Below are positions 41,807 to 49,796 of a stretch of DNA of 64,000 nt, one piece after another (the stretch's first letter is position 1; the number at the start of each line of letters is the position of its first letter). The notes beneath the pieces were generated by a model. That model was not told the origin of the DNA. It saw only the letters and a program-made list of their open reading frames with translations, and ran no database searches. The DNA comes from Faeciplasma sp048393055 (lineage in GTDB: Bacteria; Bacillota; Clostridia; Oscillospirales; Ruminococcaceae): positions 3,623 through 67,622 of the forward strand of contig DBFJJS010000014.1 of assembly GCA_048393055.1 (NCBI GenBank), in the 5' to 3' direction. The translations under genes and the position numbers were made by a program.

Positions 41807-42068
41807 GCTATATCGTCTTTACTCCAGCCTTTTGTCTGTGTGATACACGGTAGGACTAAAATCAACTTGATATGCGGATATAGCTTTTCAAAGATAAGAC
41901 GCATTGTGCAGCCAGTGTGTCAAAGCCCAACGCTCCGCCAGCACCAAAGTAAACATAACCTCCTTCAATCAATCGCATCAAAGTATTTTTTAACCGTTGA
42001 GAGAGTTCCGGTATGCTCTCCGGCGGTATTTTTCTATGTCCGGTAAAGCAAGCCGTTTTTTCCTTCAT
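41807..42068 (-). pseudogene. DUF1273/SLOG remnant with frameshift, 3' end deleted
   Basis: ATG 42068 begins KEKTACFTGHRKIPPESIPEL and YVYFGAGGALGFDTLAAQ, the DUF1273 SLOG start. After CVLSL the frame ends, but a one-base shift continues with KLYPHIKLILVLPCITQTKGWSKDDIA, exactly the next SLOG segment. There the sequence changes into the nucleoside phosphorylase remnant, so the second half of the SLOG gene was lost in a deletion joining the two genes near 41805-41812. Confidence 0.82.
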
Positions 42069-42212
42069 CAAATATCACCAGCCTTGTTCCAAGCCTAAAA
42101 GCACGAAAAGTTTAATTATAATACTTATAGTATATCAAAGTAAACAATAAATATTAATAGTCTGTGGAACTCAGGAAATAATATTTATAGACTATAAATG
42201 GAGGCTGGAGCT

Positions 42213-42545
42213 ATGAGTGAAATTGCAAAAACAGTTGGGCAGCGTGTCCGCAATTATAGAATTGAAAAAGGATTGAGCCAAGAGAAGCTTGCCGAGTTAT
42301 CCGGTTGCCACCCTACTTATATCGGGCAAGTTGAACGAGGAGAAAAGAACGCAGCCCTTGAAAGTATCGAAAAAATCGCCTCTGCTATGAATGTCTCACT
42401 TGCTCGTCTCTTTGAAAAAATCGGCGAGGACGGTGCCGATAGTTATCCGATGAAATGCTATGAACTAATCGCAGCGAAAAGCAAATCAGAGCAAGAACAC
42501 CTATATAAGATGTTAGTTGAAGTGGATAAATATAAAAACCAATAA
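42213..42545 (+). CDS. Xre/SinR-like regulator
   Basis: A 110-residue protein with one HTH domain (GQRVRNYRIEKGLSQEKLAELSGCHPTYIGQVERGEKN) and a helical C-terminal tail that may dimerise (SEQEHLYKMLVEVDKY). GGAGGCTGGAGCT precedes ATG 42213. It is followed by a terminator and lies convergent to the two-component genes. Its target is unknown; it might once have regulated the decayed neighbours. Confidence 0.87.
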   Translation: MSEIAKTVGQRVRNYRIEKGLSQEKLAELSGCHPTYIGQVERGEKNAALESIEKIASAMNVSLARLFEKIGEDGADSYPMKCYELIAAKSKSEQEHLYKMLVEVDKYKNQ

Positions 42546-42584
42546 AAATACGGTGTTACCCAACAAAGGCAGCACCGTATTTTT
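42544..42584 (+). terminator. Terminator of the SinR-like gene
   Basis: Arms AAAATACGGTG and CACCGTATTTT with a 17-base loop, followed by further T residues; it begins right at the stop codon. The A-rich left arm allows action also on the convergent kinase transcript. Confidence 0.85.
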
Positions 42585-42625
42585 GTTTAATCGAGAAGCC
42601 TATCTTAAAATACTTTTTAGTTATT

Positions 42626-43642
42626 CTATTCTTTTTTCAAAAACAATGAGAACATGCTTCCATTCTCATTAGAGATAACCTTAATATATCCGCATTGCTT
42701 ATTTACAATATCACGGGTAAGATATAGTCCGATTCCCACACCATCAATACCTGCTGATTGCTTCCCTCGGTAAAACCGTCCAAAAATCTTTGCCTGTTCT
42801 TCTTCAGGTATTCCGATACCGTTATCGGATATATCCAGTCGCAGGTAAGACGGGTACTCGGTGATTTTTAATTCAACAATTCCACCGTTCGGCGTGTATT
42901 TCACAGCGTTGTCAAGGACATTGGTAATGGCTTCTGCTGTCCAGTTGAAATCGAGCACCGCTTCAAAGTTCCGCTCGCAGTCAAAGGTAATCGTTATGTT
43001 TTTCTCTTTTGCCTTGGCATAGACGGTTTTTACTGCTTGCAGGACAATATCATTCAAGCTGTTTTTTTCGGGCTTCAGGCTGATAATGCCGCTCTCCAAA
43101 CGGGACATTTTAATCAGGCTGTTTGTTAAAAAGGTCAGCTTTTCAAGGGAAGTCTGCAAAGTGGCAATATATTCGCTGCGTTCCTCATCGGACAATTCTT
43201 TATCATCAAGTAACTGTGCAAAGGTATTCGCCGCCGTCACAGGCGTTTTGATTTGGTGGGAAATATCCGAGATCAGCGTCTTGATCTGCTCCTTTTCCTG
43301 CGCCAGCATTTGATTCTGCGCTGTTAAAATATTGCGGAGCTTCAAAAGCTGGTGCTGTAAGCGGGCAGTCAGCGTGTCCTCGTTTTCTGAAAAAACAATC
43401 CGTTCCTGTTGCTCGACCAAAGCCTCTATAAGCAGCGTAATCTGCTCTAACAAATCATCGTGATAGCGGTTGTGCAAGAAGTCGAGCAAAAACAAAAGGC
43501 CGCATAAAATCGCAAAGGCACAAATGACAAAAAGCATAGTGATAAAAGTGCTTTCCATAAAAAACACAGTGCTAATCAATACCGCCGCTATGACAGTACC
43601 TGCAATTAAAATCAGTTTTCTATAAACTCTAAAATGCTTCAT
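42626..43642 (-). CDS. Sensor histidine kinase, BceS-like
   Basis: A 338-residue kinase. Two membrane helices with a very short outside loop (about residues 10-30 and 35-55) make it an intramembrane-sensing type. The H-box is DISHQIKTPVTAANTFAQLL (part of it); the N-box is AITNVLDNAVKYTPNGG; G-boxes are DNGIGIPEEEQAKIFGRFYRG (in parts) and GVGIGLYLTRDIV. BceS-type kinases do not bind peptides alone but sense flux through the partner ABC permease. Three ATGs (43648, 43645, 43642) overlap the regulator stop; the last has the best ribosome-site spacing. Confidence 0.9.
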   Translation of the reverse strand: MKHFRVYRKLILIAGTVIAAVLISTVFFMESTFITMLFVICAFAILCGLLFLLDFLHNRYHDDLLEQITLLIEALVEQQERIVFSENEDTLTARLQHQLLKLRNILTAQNQMLAQEKEQIKTLISDISHQIKTPVTAANTFAQLLDDKELSDEERSEYIATLQTSLEKLTFLTNSLIKMSRLESGIISLKPEKNSLNDIVLQAVKTVYAKAKEKNITITFDCERNFEAVLDFNWTAEAITNVLDNAVKYTPNGGIVELKITEYPSYLRLDISDNGIGIPEEEQAKIFGRFYRGKQSAGIDGVGIGLYLTRDIVNKQCGYIKVISNENGSMFSLFLKKE

Positions 43643-43644
43643 CA

Positions 43645-44310
43645 TCATTCTCCAAAGGTATAGCCCATACCAAAAACTGTTACGATATATTCCTGCTTTT
43701 CGTCATTCAGCTTCTGTCGCAGCCGCTTAATGTTCACACGAACGGTATTTTCATCAACAAAGTTTCCGTCTATATCCCAAAGCTGTTCTAAAAGCATGGC
43801 TTTCGTCACGATCCTGCCTTTGTTCTCTATTAAAAAGCAGAGTAGTTTGTACTCCGTCGAGGTAAGGTGTATTTCTTCTCCGTTTAGCAGAACAAGGCAT
43901 TTATTTATATCAACCTCTAAATCTCTATATCGAATACGGGAATTTTCGCTGCCTGTCCGTTTTAAGACTGCCAGCACTTTTTTCCGCAAAACCTCAAGTG
44001 GAAAAGGTTTAGAGATGTAATCGTCACAGCCTGCTGAAAAACCGTCCAGCATATCTTCCTCGGTGTCATTGGCTGTTAAAAACAATACAGGTGTTTCGGA
44101 AGTCTCACGGATTTTTTGGCATAATTTCAAGCCACTGCCGTCGGGCAGGTTAATATCGAGCAGAAACAGATCATATCTTTGGCTTTGATATTTTTGCAGG
44201 GCTTCCATATAGCCATAAACGGCTGTAACAGTATGCTCGTCCTTTTCAAGAGCAATAGAAATCCCCTTGCTCAAAATCTTATCATCTTCCAGTAAAAAGA
44301 TATTTGCCAT
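43645..44310 (-). CDS. OmpR-family response regulator, BceR-like
   Basis: A 221-residue regulator. The receiver has ANIFLLEDDKILSKG, the phospho-acceptor Asp in YDLFLLDINLPDGSG, LFLTANDTEEDML and the switch Lys in DDYISKPFPLEVL. The winged-helix output domain ends in VDENTVRVNIKRLRQKL and VFGMGYTFGE. It presumably activates the neighbouring ABC transporter genes. ATG 44310 gives the normal receiver start, although GTG 44328 lies closer to the GGAAAGG site. Confidence 0.9.
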   Translation of the reverse strand: MANIFLLEDDKILSKGISIALEKDEHTVTAVYGYMEALQKYQSQRYDLFLLDINLPDGSGLKLCQKIRETSETPVLFLTANDTEEDMLDGFSAGCDDYISKPFPLEVLRKKVLAVLKRTGSENSRIRYRDLEVDINKCLVLLNGEEIHLTSTEYKLLCFLIENKGRIVTKAMLLEQLWDIDGNFVDENTVRVNIKRLRQKLNDEKQEYIVTVFGMGYTFGE

Positions 44311-44392
44311 AACCGCAACGTACACCACCTTTCCTCAATATGTAGAATTGCAGGAGTAGACGCAGCAGTGCTGCGCCTGCCCCGCAATTTAT

Positions 44393-46951
44393 TTAATTTT
44401 CAAAATTGTGCAGCCGTTCAATGACCGTTTCATTTGAAGTTGCCTTGTAGACAATCGCCGGAACACTTAGGCAAATCACGAAGATTGCTGCAATTAAGCA
44501 GACTACCAGCGAAACAGGGTACTCAAACTTTGCGTAGTTTGCTATACTCGGCACTGCGTCTGCCACCAGCAAGAGGAAAGCATTACCCAAAGTCATAATC
44601 AACAAAGTAGAGATGAGAGCATAGATACCGCCTTCGAGCGTCAAAATCTTTCTGATTTGCTTTTTGGTTGTACCGATACTTTCCATAATGGCAAACTCAT
44701 TTTTCCTTGCAATAACTCCAGTGAGCATAACATTCACAAAGTTTATTAAGCCAAGCACAATCAGCAGAATGGCAGCACCATTTCCTAACAGATTGATTGA
44801 GTAAAACATCTGGTCAAAGGTTTCCAGTTCAGCAACAGGGCTGTTAAATTGCCACTCTGATGCAGTCAATGTGCTGTTGACCGATTGAAGCTCCCTGTCT
44901 ATTTGTTCCAACTCGCTCATATCCTTAATATCTACACCAATGCCGGAAATAATCGCCTCCTGCGTTAAGCGTTCCATACCCGCTTCACTGACAAATATAA
45001 CATTGGGTACGATCTCAATGTCTTTGCGTCGGTCTATACGATCAGAAAGAGTGTTAGAATAGTCATCAAAAGTAAAAGCTCCGCCAATAGGGAAATCTAT
45101 CGGTTTACCGTCCGCACTGTCCGCAGTCAGCGTCAGCGTTTTCCCGACTAATCTGGCATTTGGGGCAAACTGTTCGTTATCCATTCCCACAATCGCAAAT
45201 TCTCCACGCCTGAATGCTTCAATATCAATCGGTGTATCGTGATTTTGATTGTATTCTTCCAAGGCATTGTAATCAACGAGCGTTGTAACATAACAGCCAT
45301 ATTCGCCGGCGTTAGCGTATTCCCGTAACTCAGCGACCATTTGTTCATAGGATATATCTCTTGCCATATAGGTACTGTCCTCATATTTCATCCGCATAAA
45401 TTCTTCTAATGCGGCTTCGTCAAAATCAATGGCAGCCCAAACGGTTTTTCCAATCGTTACACTTTCAACACCGTCAATGTTCTCAATCTGCTCTATAAAA
45501 TGCTCATCAAACTGCGGAAGTTCTTTTGTGTCACGCTCATATTGCGTAAATTGAGTATCAATGTATTCAAAGTTGTAATCGTAATATTCCTCTATATAAT
45601 TTTCGCCTTTGATACTTCCGACTATTCCGTTTACGCCTAAGATCACGGTAATCCCCATAAACAAAGACATAAATACAAGGATTGCCCGCTTCTTATCCCG
45701 AAAAACATTATGAAACGCCATTACAGACAGCTTGCCGCCATTTGTTGAGTTCCTGCTTTTCTTTTTCGAGGGTGCGAAATTTTGGTATCGCAGGGCTTCT
45801 ACCGGGGAAATCTTCGCTGCCTTTTTCGCAGGAGCATTGCACGCAATCCAAACCGTTATGGCAGAAAAGAGAATGGACAGGATATAAATGGACGGGTGGA
45901 AAAACACCTCAGCGTCCATAGCCGATTTGCCCTCTACAAATCCTTGCCGCAAGAACATTGGAACGATTCCGAACGATGTTGCTGCGGCTAATACAATACC
46001 GATAGGGATTCCGATACAGGCGAATTTAAGCGCCTGCTTTTTTACAAGTGTTTTAATCTGTGCCTGTGTCGTACCAATCGTTTTCATCAGCCCATAAAAA
46101 CGAGTGTCCTTTGCAATGGAGATATACAGGACATTATAAATCAGCAGATAGCCGCTGCCGACAATAAACAGTACCAAGAGAATAACCATCGCAATCACAG
46201 AGCCATTGGAAGAGCTCATAGAAACCGCACCGTGAAAGGCTTGATCTTCATTTAACTGCACATCGTCCTGAATATGCCAGAAATCATCGGGCATTTTATT
46301 TAGGGAAAGGGACAGAACACCGTCCTCCTGTAAAGTGTATCCTGCATTTGTGCAGTAGCTTTCCGATACGAAACCCATTCCCACGCCTGTATAAGAATGA
46401 AACCAGCCGCTTAAAGTAAAAGTTCTTTCCTGCTGACCGTTCTTGTCATAATAGGATAGAGGAATCTCCATATTCAGTATCGGTTTTTCAATTCCAAGCT
46501 GTGCAAGGGCGTCCTCAGACAGCATAATTTCATTTTCCTGCGTGGGATAGGAGCCGTTAATATTGTTGATTGCGTCCTGATAGTGATTTTCCCATTCGGT
46601 TGTGTCGTAATATTGAAGGGCAATGGAAAGTTCACGCCCCTCGTCATTTTTCTCAGCAACCGAGCCAACCATATACTGCGTACCCATCGTTTTCACATAA
46701 TCCAAAGATTTGATCTGCTGTTCCTGCTCAGTTGTAGGCAGCGCAAGGGAAACATCGGCGCTTGTGCCTGCGGTACGCACCTGCATTAGCTCCATATTTT
46801 CCATATAGTTAATGCCTAAGCTGAAAACAGTGGTAATCATAAAGGTCGTAAGAACGATGGCAAACACCGCAAACAGGTTACGAGTGCGATTTGCTTTCAT
46901 CATTCCTTTTTCAACCTTTTTAATTGCTCCTTTATTTCGGTTAGCGTGCAT
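44393..46951 (-). CDS. FtsX/MacB-type permease of an antimicrobial peptide exporter
   Basis: An 852-residue permease. An N-terminal membrane helix (residues about 23-45) is followed by a large extracellular domain. Three helices with the FtsX pattern (residues about 245-380, with GLMKTIGTTQAQIKTLVKKQ) come next. A second N-terminal-type helix lies near 430, then a second outer domain and a last FtsX unit (about 700-840) with AIMESIGTTKKQIRKILTLEG. The two FtsX units and long outer domain are as in BceB/VexP-like exporters. The gene starts 11 bases before the ATPase stop and is followed, 83 bases on, by the response regulator and kinase. Confidence 0.9.
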   Translation of the reverse strand: MHANRNKGAIKKVEKGMMKANRTRNLFAVFAIVLTTFMITTVFSLGINYMENMELMQVRTAGTSADVSLALPTTEQEQQIKSLDYVKTMGTQYMVGSVAEKNDEGRELSIALQYYDTTEWENHYQDAINNINGSYPTQENEIMLSEDALAQLGIEKPILNMEIPLSYYDKNGQQERTFTLSGWFHSYTGVGMGFVSESYCTNAGYTLQEDGVLSLSLNKMPDDFWHIQDDVQLNEDQAFHGAVSMSSSNGSVIAMVILLVLFIVGSGYLLIYNVLYISIAKDTRFYGLMKTIGTTQAQIKTLVKKQALKFACIGIPIGIVLAAATSFGIVPMFLRQGFVEGKSAMDAEVFFHPSIYILSILFSAITVWIACNAPAKKAAKISPVEALRYQNFAPSKKKSRNSTNGGKLSVMAFHNVFRDKKRAILVFMSLFMGITVILGVNGIVGSIKGENYIEEYYDYNFEYIDTQFTQYERDTKELPQFDEHFIEQIENIDGVESVTIGKTVWAAIDFDEAALEEFMRMKYEDSTYMARDISYEQMVAELREYANAGEYGCYVTTLVDYNALEEYNQNHDTPIDIEAFRRGEFAIVGMDNEQFAPNARLVGKTLTLTADSADGKPIDFPIGGAFTFDDYSNTLSDRIDRRKDIEIVPNVIFVSEAGMERLTQEAIISGIGVDIKDMSELEQIDRELQSVNSTLTASEWQFNSPVAELETFDQMFYSINLLGNGAAILLIVLGLINFVNVMLTGVIARKNEFAIMESIGTTKKQIRKILTLEGGIYALISTLLIMTLGNAFLLLVADAVPSIANYAKFEYPVSLVVCLIAAIFVICLSVPAIVYKATSNETVIERLHNFEN

Positions 46952-47627
46952 ATCTGACACCTCCCGAAACAACTTTCCCGTCCTCAATGCGGACGATCCG
47001 ATCTGCCATCTGAGCGATTTCTTCGTTGTGCGTAATCATAATCGTGGTCTGATGGAACTGCTTGCTGATAGACTGCATAAGCAAAATGACATCCATACTC
47101 GTTTTGGAATCCAAATTGCCAGTGGGCTCATCGGCAAGGATAATTGCGGGCTTGGTAGCCAATGCACGGGCAATCGCTACACGCTGCTGCTGGCCGCCGG
47201 AGAGATTGTTCGGCATATTTTTCAGCTTCTTTTCCAAACCGAGCGTATGAATGATCTGCCGGACAAACTCCGTATCGGCTTTGGCTCCGTCAATCTCAAT
47301 GGGGTACACGATATTTTCGTACACATTGAGGACAGGAAGTAGGTTGTAATTCTGAAAGACAAAGCCGATATTCCTGCGCCGGAAAATGGTTAATTCCTCG
47401 TCTTTCATTTTCAAAAGTTCTTTGCCACGGATCGTTACGCTTCCGGAAGTCGGACGATCCAAACCGCCAATCATGTTCAGCAATGTGGACTTGCCACTGC
47501 CGGAAGTACCGACCACAGCGACAAATTCGCCCTCGTCCACGGAAATAGATACATCATCCAAGGCGTGAACTTCGTTTTCTCCACTTCCATATATTTTTCG
47601 CAAATCTTTCGTCTCAAGTATCGCCAT
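46941..47627 (-). CDS. ABC exporter ATPase, BceA/LolD-like
   Basis: A 228-residue ATPase. Walker A is GTSGSGKSTLLNMIGGLD, the Q-loop is in FVFQNYNLLPVLNVYENI, the signature is LSGGQQQRVAIARAL, Walker B is IILADEPTGNLD, and MITHNEEIAQMADRIVRIEDG ends the core. It is the standard MacB/LolD-type partner of FtsX permeases. GGAGGTTTTAGCT precedes ATG 47627. It is the first gene of the set ATPase-permease-regulator-kinase, a self-contained peptide-antibiotic detection and resistance module. Confidence 0.93.
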   Translation of the reverse strand: MAILETKDLRKIYGSGENEVHALDDVSISVDEGEFVAVVGTSGSGKSTLLNMIGGLDRPTSGSVTIRGKELLKMKDEELTIFRRRNIGFVFQNYNLLPVLNVYENIVYPIEIDGAKADTEFVRQIIHTLGLEKKLKNMPNNLSGGQQQRVAIARALATKPAIILADEPTGNLDSKTSMDVILLMQSISKQFHQTTIMITHNEEIAQMADRIVRIEDGKVVSGGVRYAR

Positions 47628-47803
47628 AGCTAAAACCTCCAAATCTATTTTGTGATTTTAGTATAGCAACCACTTCTTACAATCTCATTACAGACTATAC
47701 TGCAATCTCAAAATAAATGCACTATCAATTCTAGACAATTTTAAGAAGATTATCAATAACACTTACTTTTTATACAAAAATTTTAATTTATCATAATGAA
47801 CTA

Positions 47804-47843
47804 CAAAAAGCCCTTAGCTATTGGTAACACTTGCAGCTAAGGG
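47804..47843 (-). terminator. Terminator on the minus strand downstream of guaA
   Basis: On the minus strand CCCTTAGCT (47843-47835), a 15-base loop, AGCTAAGGG, then CTTTTT. It is the first terminator after guaA (stop 48128), beyond the duplicated guaA end. No gene was found in 47643-48127. Confidence 0.8.
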
Positions 47844-47939
47844 ATTATCTATATGGATTTCTTGCGCCACACAACCGGCTTCAATCATTCTGTAACCCAT
47901 AAACCACTGGGCTGCAAGAATAATAGCTCTTGTATGGCT

Positions 47940-48158
47940 GTTATCAAATTGTTATCAAAAGGCTTCTCAGAACGCCGTAGCCCCGCATAAACACTGGGTT
48001 TCCGGGGAGGTGGCGATCATTCGAACTCAATAGTTGCCGGGGGCTTGTCTGCTATCAAATGGGGGAATTAGAACATCAAAAAGTCAGTGTTTTCAAGGGT
48101 TTGCGAGCCCACATATCCACTTTTTGCTTATTCCCACTCAATAGTTGCCGGGGGCTTG
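47940..48158. repeat. guaA 3'-end attachment-site duplication with arm-like repeats
   Basis: A 23-base sequence covering the last guaA codons (48136-48158) is repeated exactly at 48025-48047, 111 bases downstream. The downstream copy would itself encode a guaA ending KPPATIEFE and a stop. Direct repeats GTTATCAAA at 47940-47948 and 47951-47959, with a related CTATCAAA at 48052-48059, resemble integrase arm sites. The guaA 3' end is a known tyrosine-recombinase island target, so this is read as an att remnant. The integrase is absent here. Confidence 0.75.
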
Positions 48159-49663
48159 GTGGTTATATCATACACTATGCGGTTGATGTGCTTTACCTCG
48201 TTTACAATCCTTACGGCGCATCTTTCAAGCACCTCATACGGTATTCTCGCAAAGTCGGCTGTCATAAAATCTGTAGTCGTTACCGCTCTAAGCGCAAGCG
48301 TATAATCATATGTTCTGCCGTCTCCCATTACTCCGACGGAGCGCATTGTGGTTAATACGGCAAAGTACTGGCTTATCTGCCTGTCAAGACCGTTCTTTGC
48401 AAGCTCGTCTCTGAACACCCAATCCGCATCCTTAAGTATGTCAAGCCTCTCGTCGGTAATCTCTCCTATTATTCTTATTGCAAGACCGGGACCCGGGAAC
48501 GGCTGACGCCATACGAGCTTGTCCGAAAGTCCGAGAGTTGTGCCAAGAGCTCTTACCTCGTCCTTAAACAACAGCCTGAGCGGCTCAATTATTTCCCTGA
48601 AGTCAACATAATCCGGAAGCCCGCCAACATTGTGGTGGCTCTTTATAACGGCGGCGTCTCCGAGTCCCGACTCGATTATGTCAGGATAAATCGTTCCCTG
48701 CGCCAAAAAATCCACCCTGCCTATCTTCTTGGCCTCCGCCTCAAACACTCTTATAAATTCCTCGCCGATAATTTTGCGCTTTGACTCGGGATTTGACACT
48801 CCCTGAAGCTTTGACATAAACAAATCCTTGGCGTTTACTCTTACAAAGTTGATATCCCAATCCCTAAACGCTTCCTCGACCTCGTCCCCCTCGTTTTTAC
48901 GCATAAAGCCATGGTCCACGAAAATACATGTGAGCTGACTGCCTATTGCCTTAGAAAGCAGCGCCGCGCATACAGAGGAATCCACTCCTCCCGAAAGGGC
49001 AAGCAACACCTTGCCGTCTCCAACCTTTTCTCTTATCCTGGCTATAGAGGTCTGGGCGTAGTTTTCCATTGTCCAGTCGCCGGTACAGCCGCAGATCTCA
49101 AACAAAAAGCTTTTAAGCATTGCGCTTCCGTTTTCAGTATGGTTTACCTCCGGATGGAACTGCACTGCGTACAGCTTCTTTTCCGCATTTTCCATCGCCG
49201 CCACAGGGCACACCTCTGTTTTTGCCGTAACCCTGAATCCGTCGGGAAGCTCGGAAATATAATCGGTATGGCTCATCCATGTAACGGCTTTTAAAGGAAG
49301 GTCCTTAAACAAAATAGAGGAGCTGTCAAACTCAGTTTCGGTTTTGCCATATTCGCTTGTCGGGGCTGTAGAAGCTTTTCCTCCAAGTATATATGCCATT
49401 AGCTGTGCTCCGTAGCATATTCCCAAAACGGGTATGCCAAGCTCAAAAACCTCCCTGTCAATATGGGGAGAGCTTTCGGAGTAAACGCTGTTCGGCCCGC
49501 CGGTAAATATAATTCCGACAGGGCTCGCAGTCTTTATGCTTTCCGCAGTAACCTTGCTGTAAGGAGTGACCTCGCAGTACACGCCGCATTCCCTCACCCT
49601 TCGGGCGATGAGCTGGTTATACTGACCTCCGAAGTCAATAATCATTACCGTTTGATGCTGCAT
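48128..49663 (-). CDS. guaA: GMP synthase (glutamine-hydrolysing)
   Basis: A 511-residue enzyme converting XMP to GMP with ATP and glutamine. The N-terminal class I amidotransferase has IDFGGQYNQLIARRVRE, the nucleophile Cys in LGICYGAQLMAYILGG and the HPE in AVQFHPEVNHTENG. The ATP pyrophosphatase P-loop is LLALSGGVDSSVCAALL, and the C-terminal dimer domain ends in the family-standard TTKPPATIEWE. It is full length. The last 23 bases are duplicated downstream as an attachment site; the current gene end remains intact. Confidence 0.97.
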   Translation of the reverse strand: MQHQTVMIIDFGGQYNQLIARRVRECGVYCEVTPYSKVTAESIKTASPVGIIFTGGPNSVYSESSPHIDREVFELGIPVLGICYGAQLMAYILGGKASTAPTSEYGKTETEFDSSSILFKDLPLKAVTWMSHTDYISELPDGFRVTAKTEVCPVAAMENAEKKLYAVQFHPEVNHTENGSAMLKSFLFEICGCTGDWTMENYAQTSIARIREKVGDGKVLLALSGGVDSSVCAALLSKAIGSQLTCIFVDHGFMRKNEGDEVEEAFRDWDINFVRVNAKDLFMSKLQGVSNPESKRKIIGEEFIRVFEAEAKKIGRVDFLAQGTIYPDIIESGLGDAAVIKSHHNVGGLPDYVDFREIIEPLRLLFKDEVRALGTTLGLSDKLVWRQPFPGPGLAIRIIGEITDERLDILKDADWVFRDELAKNGLDRQISQYFAVLTTMRSVGVMGDGRTYDYTLALRAVTTTDFMTADFARIPYEVLERCAVRIVNEVKHINRIVYDITTKPPATIEWE

Positions 49664-49744
49664 ACTTAAAACCTTGCCTTTCCTATAATATCTTCCTTTT
49701 AATCCTGACTGATTCTTCGCGCATATGCCCGCCTAGCGTACTTG

Positions 49745-49787
49745 TACGTCTGGCGCATTTATACGTCTGGCGTATTTATACGTCTGA
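49745..49787. repeat. 17-bp tandem repeat, 2.5 copies
   Basis: Copies at 49745-49761 and 49762-49778 differ at one base (TACGTCTGGCGCATTTA, then ...GTATTTA), with a partial third copy TACGTCTGA at 49779-49787. It lies in the 133-base space between the CapA-like stop and the guaA start, so it may influence guaA transcription or mRNA. No known function. Confidence 0.7.
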
Positions 49788-49796
49788 GATCATAGC

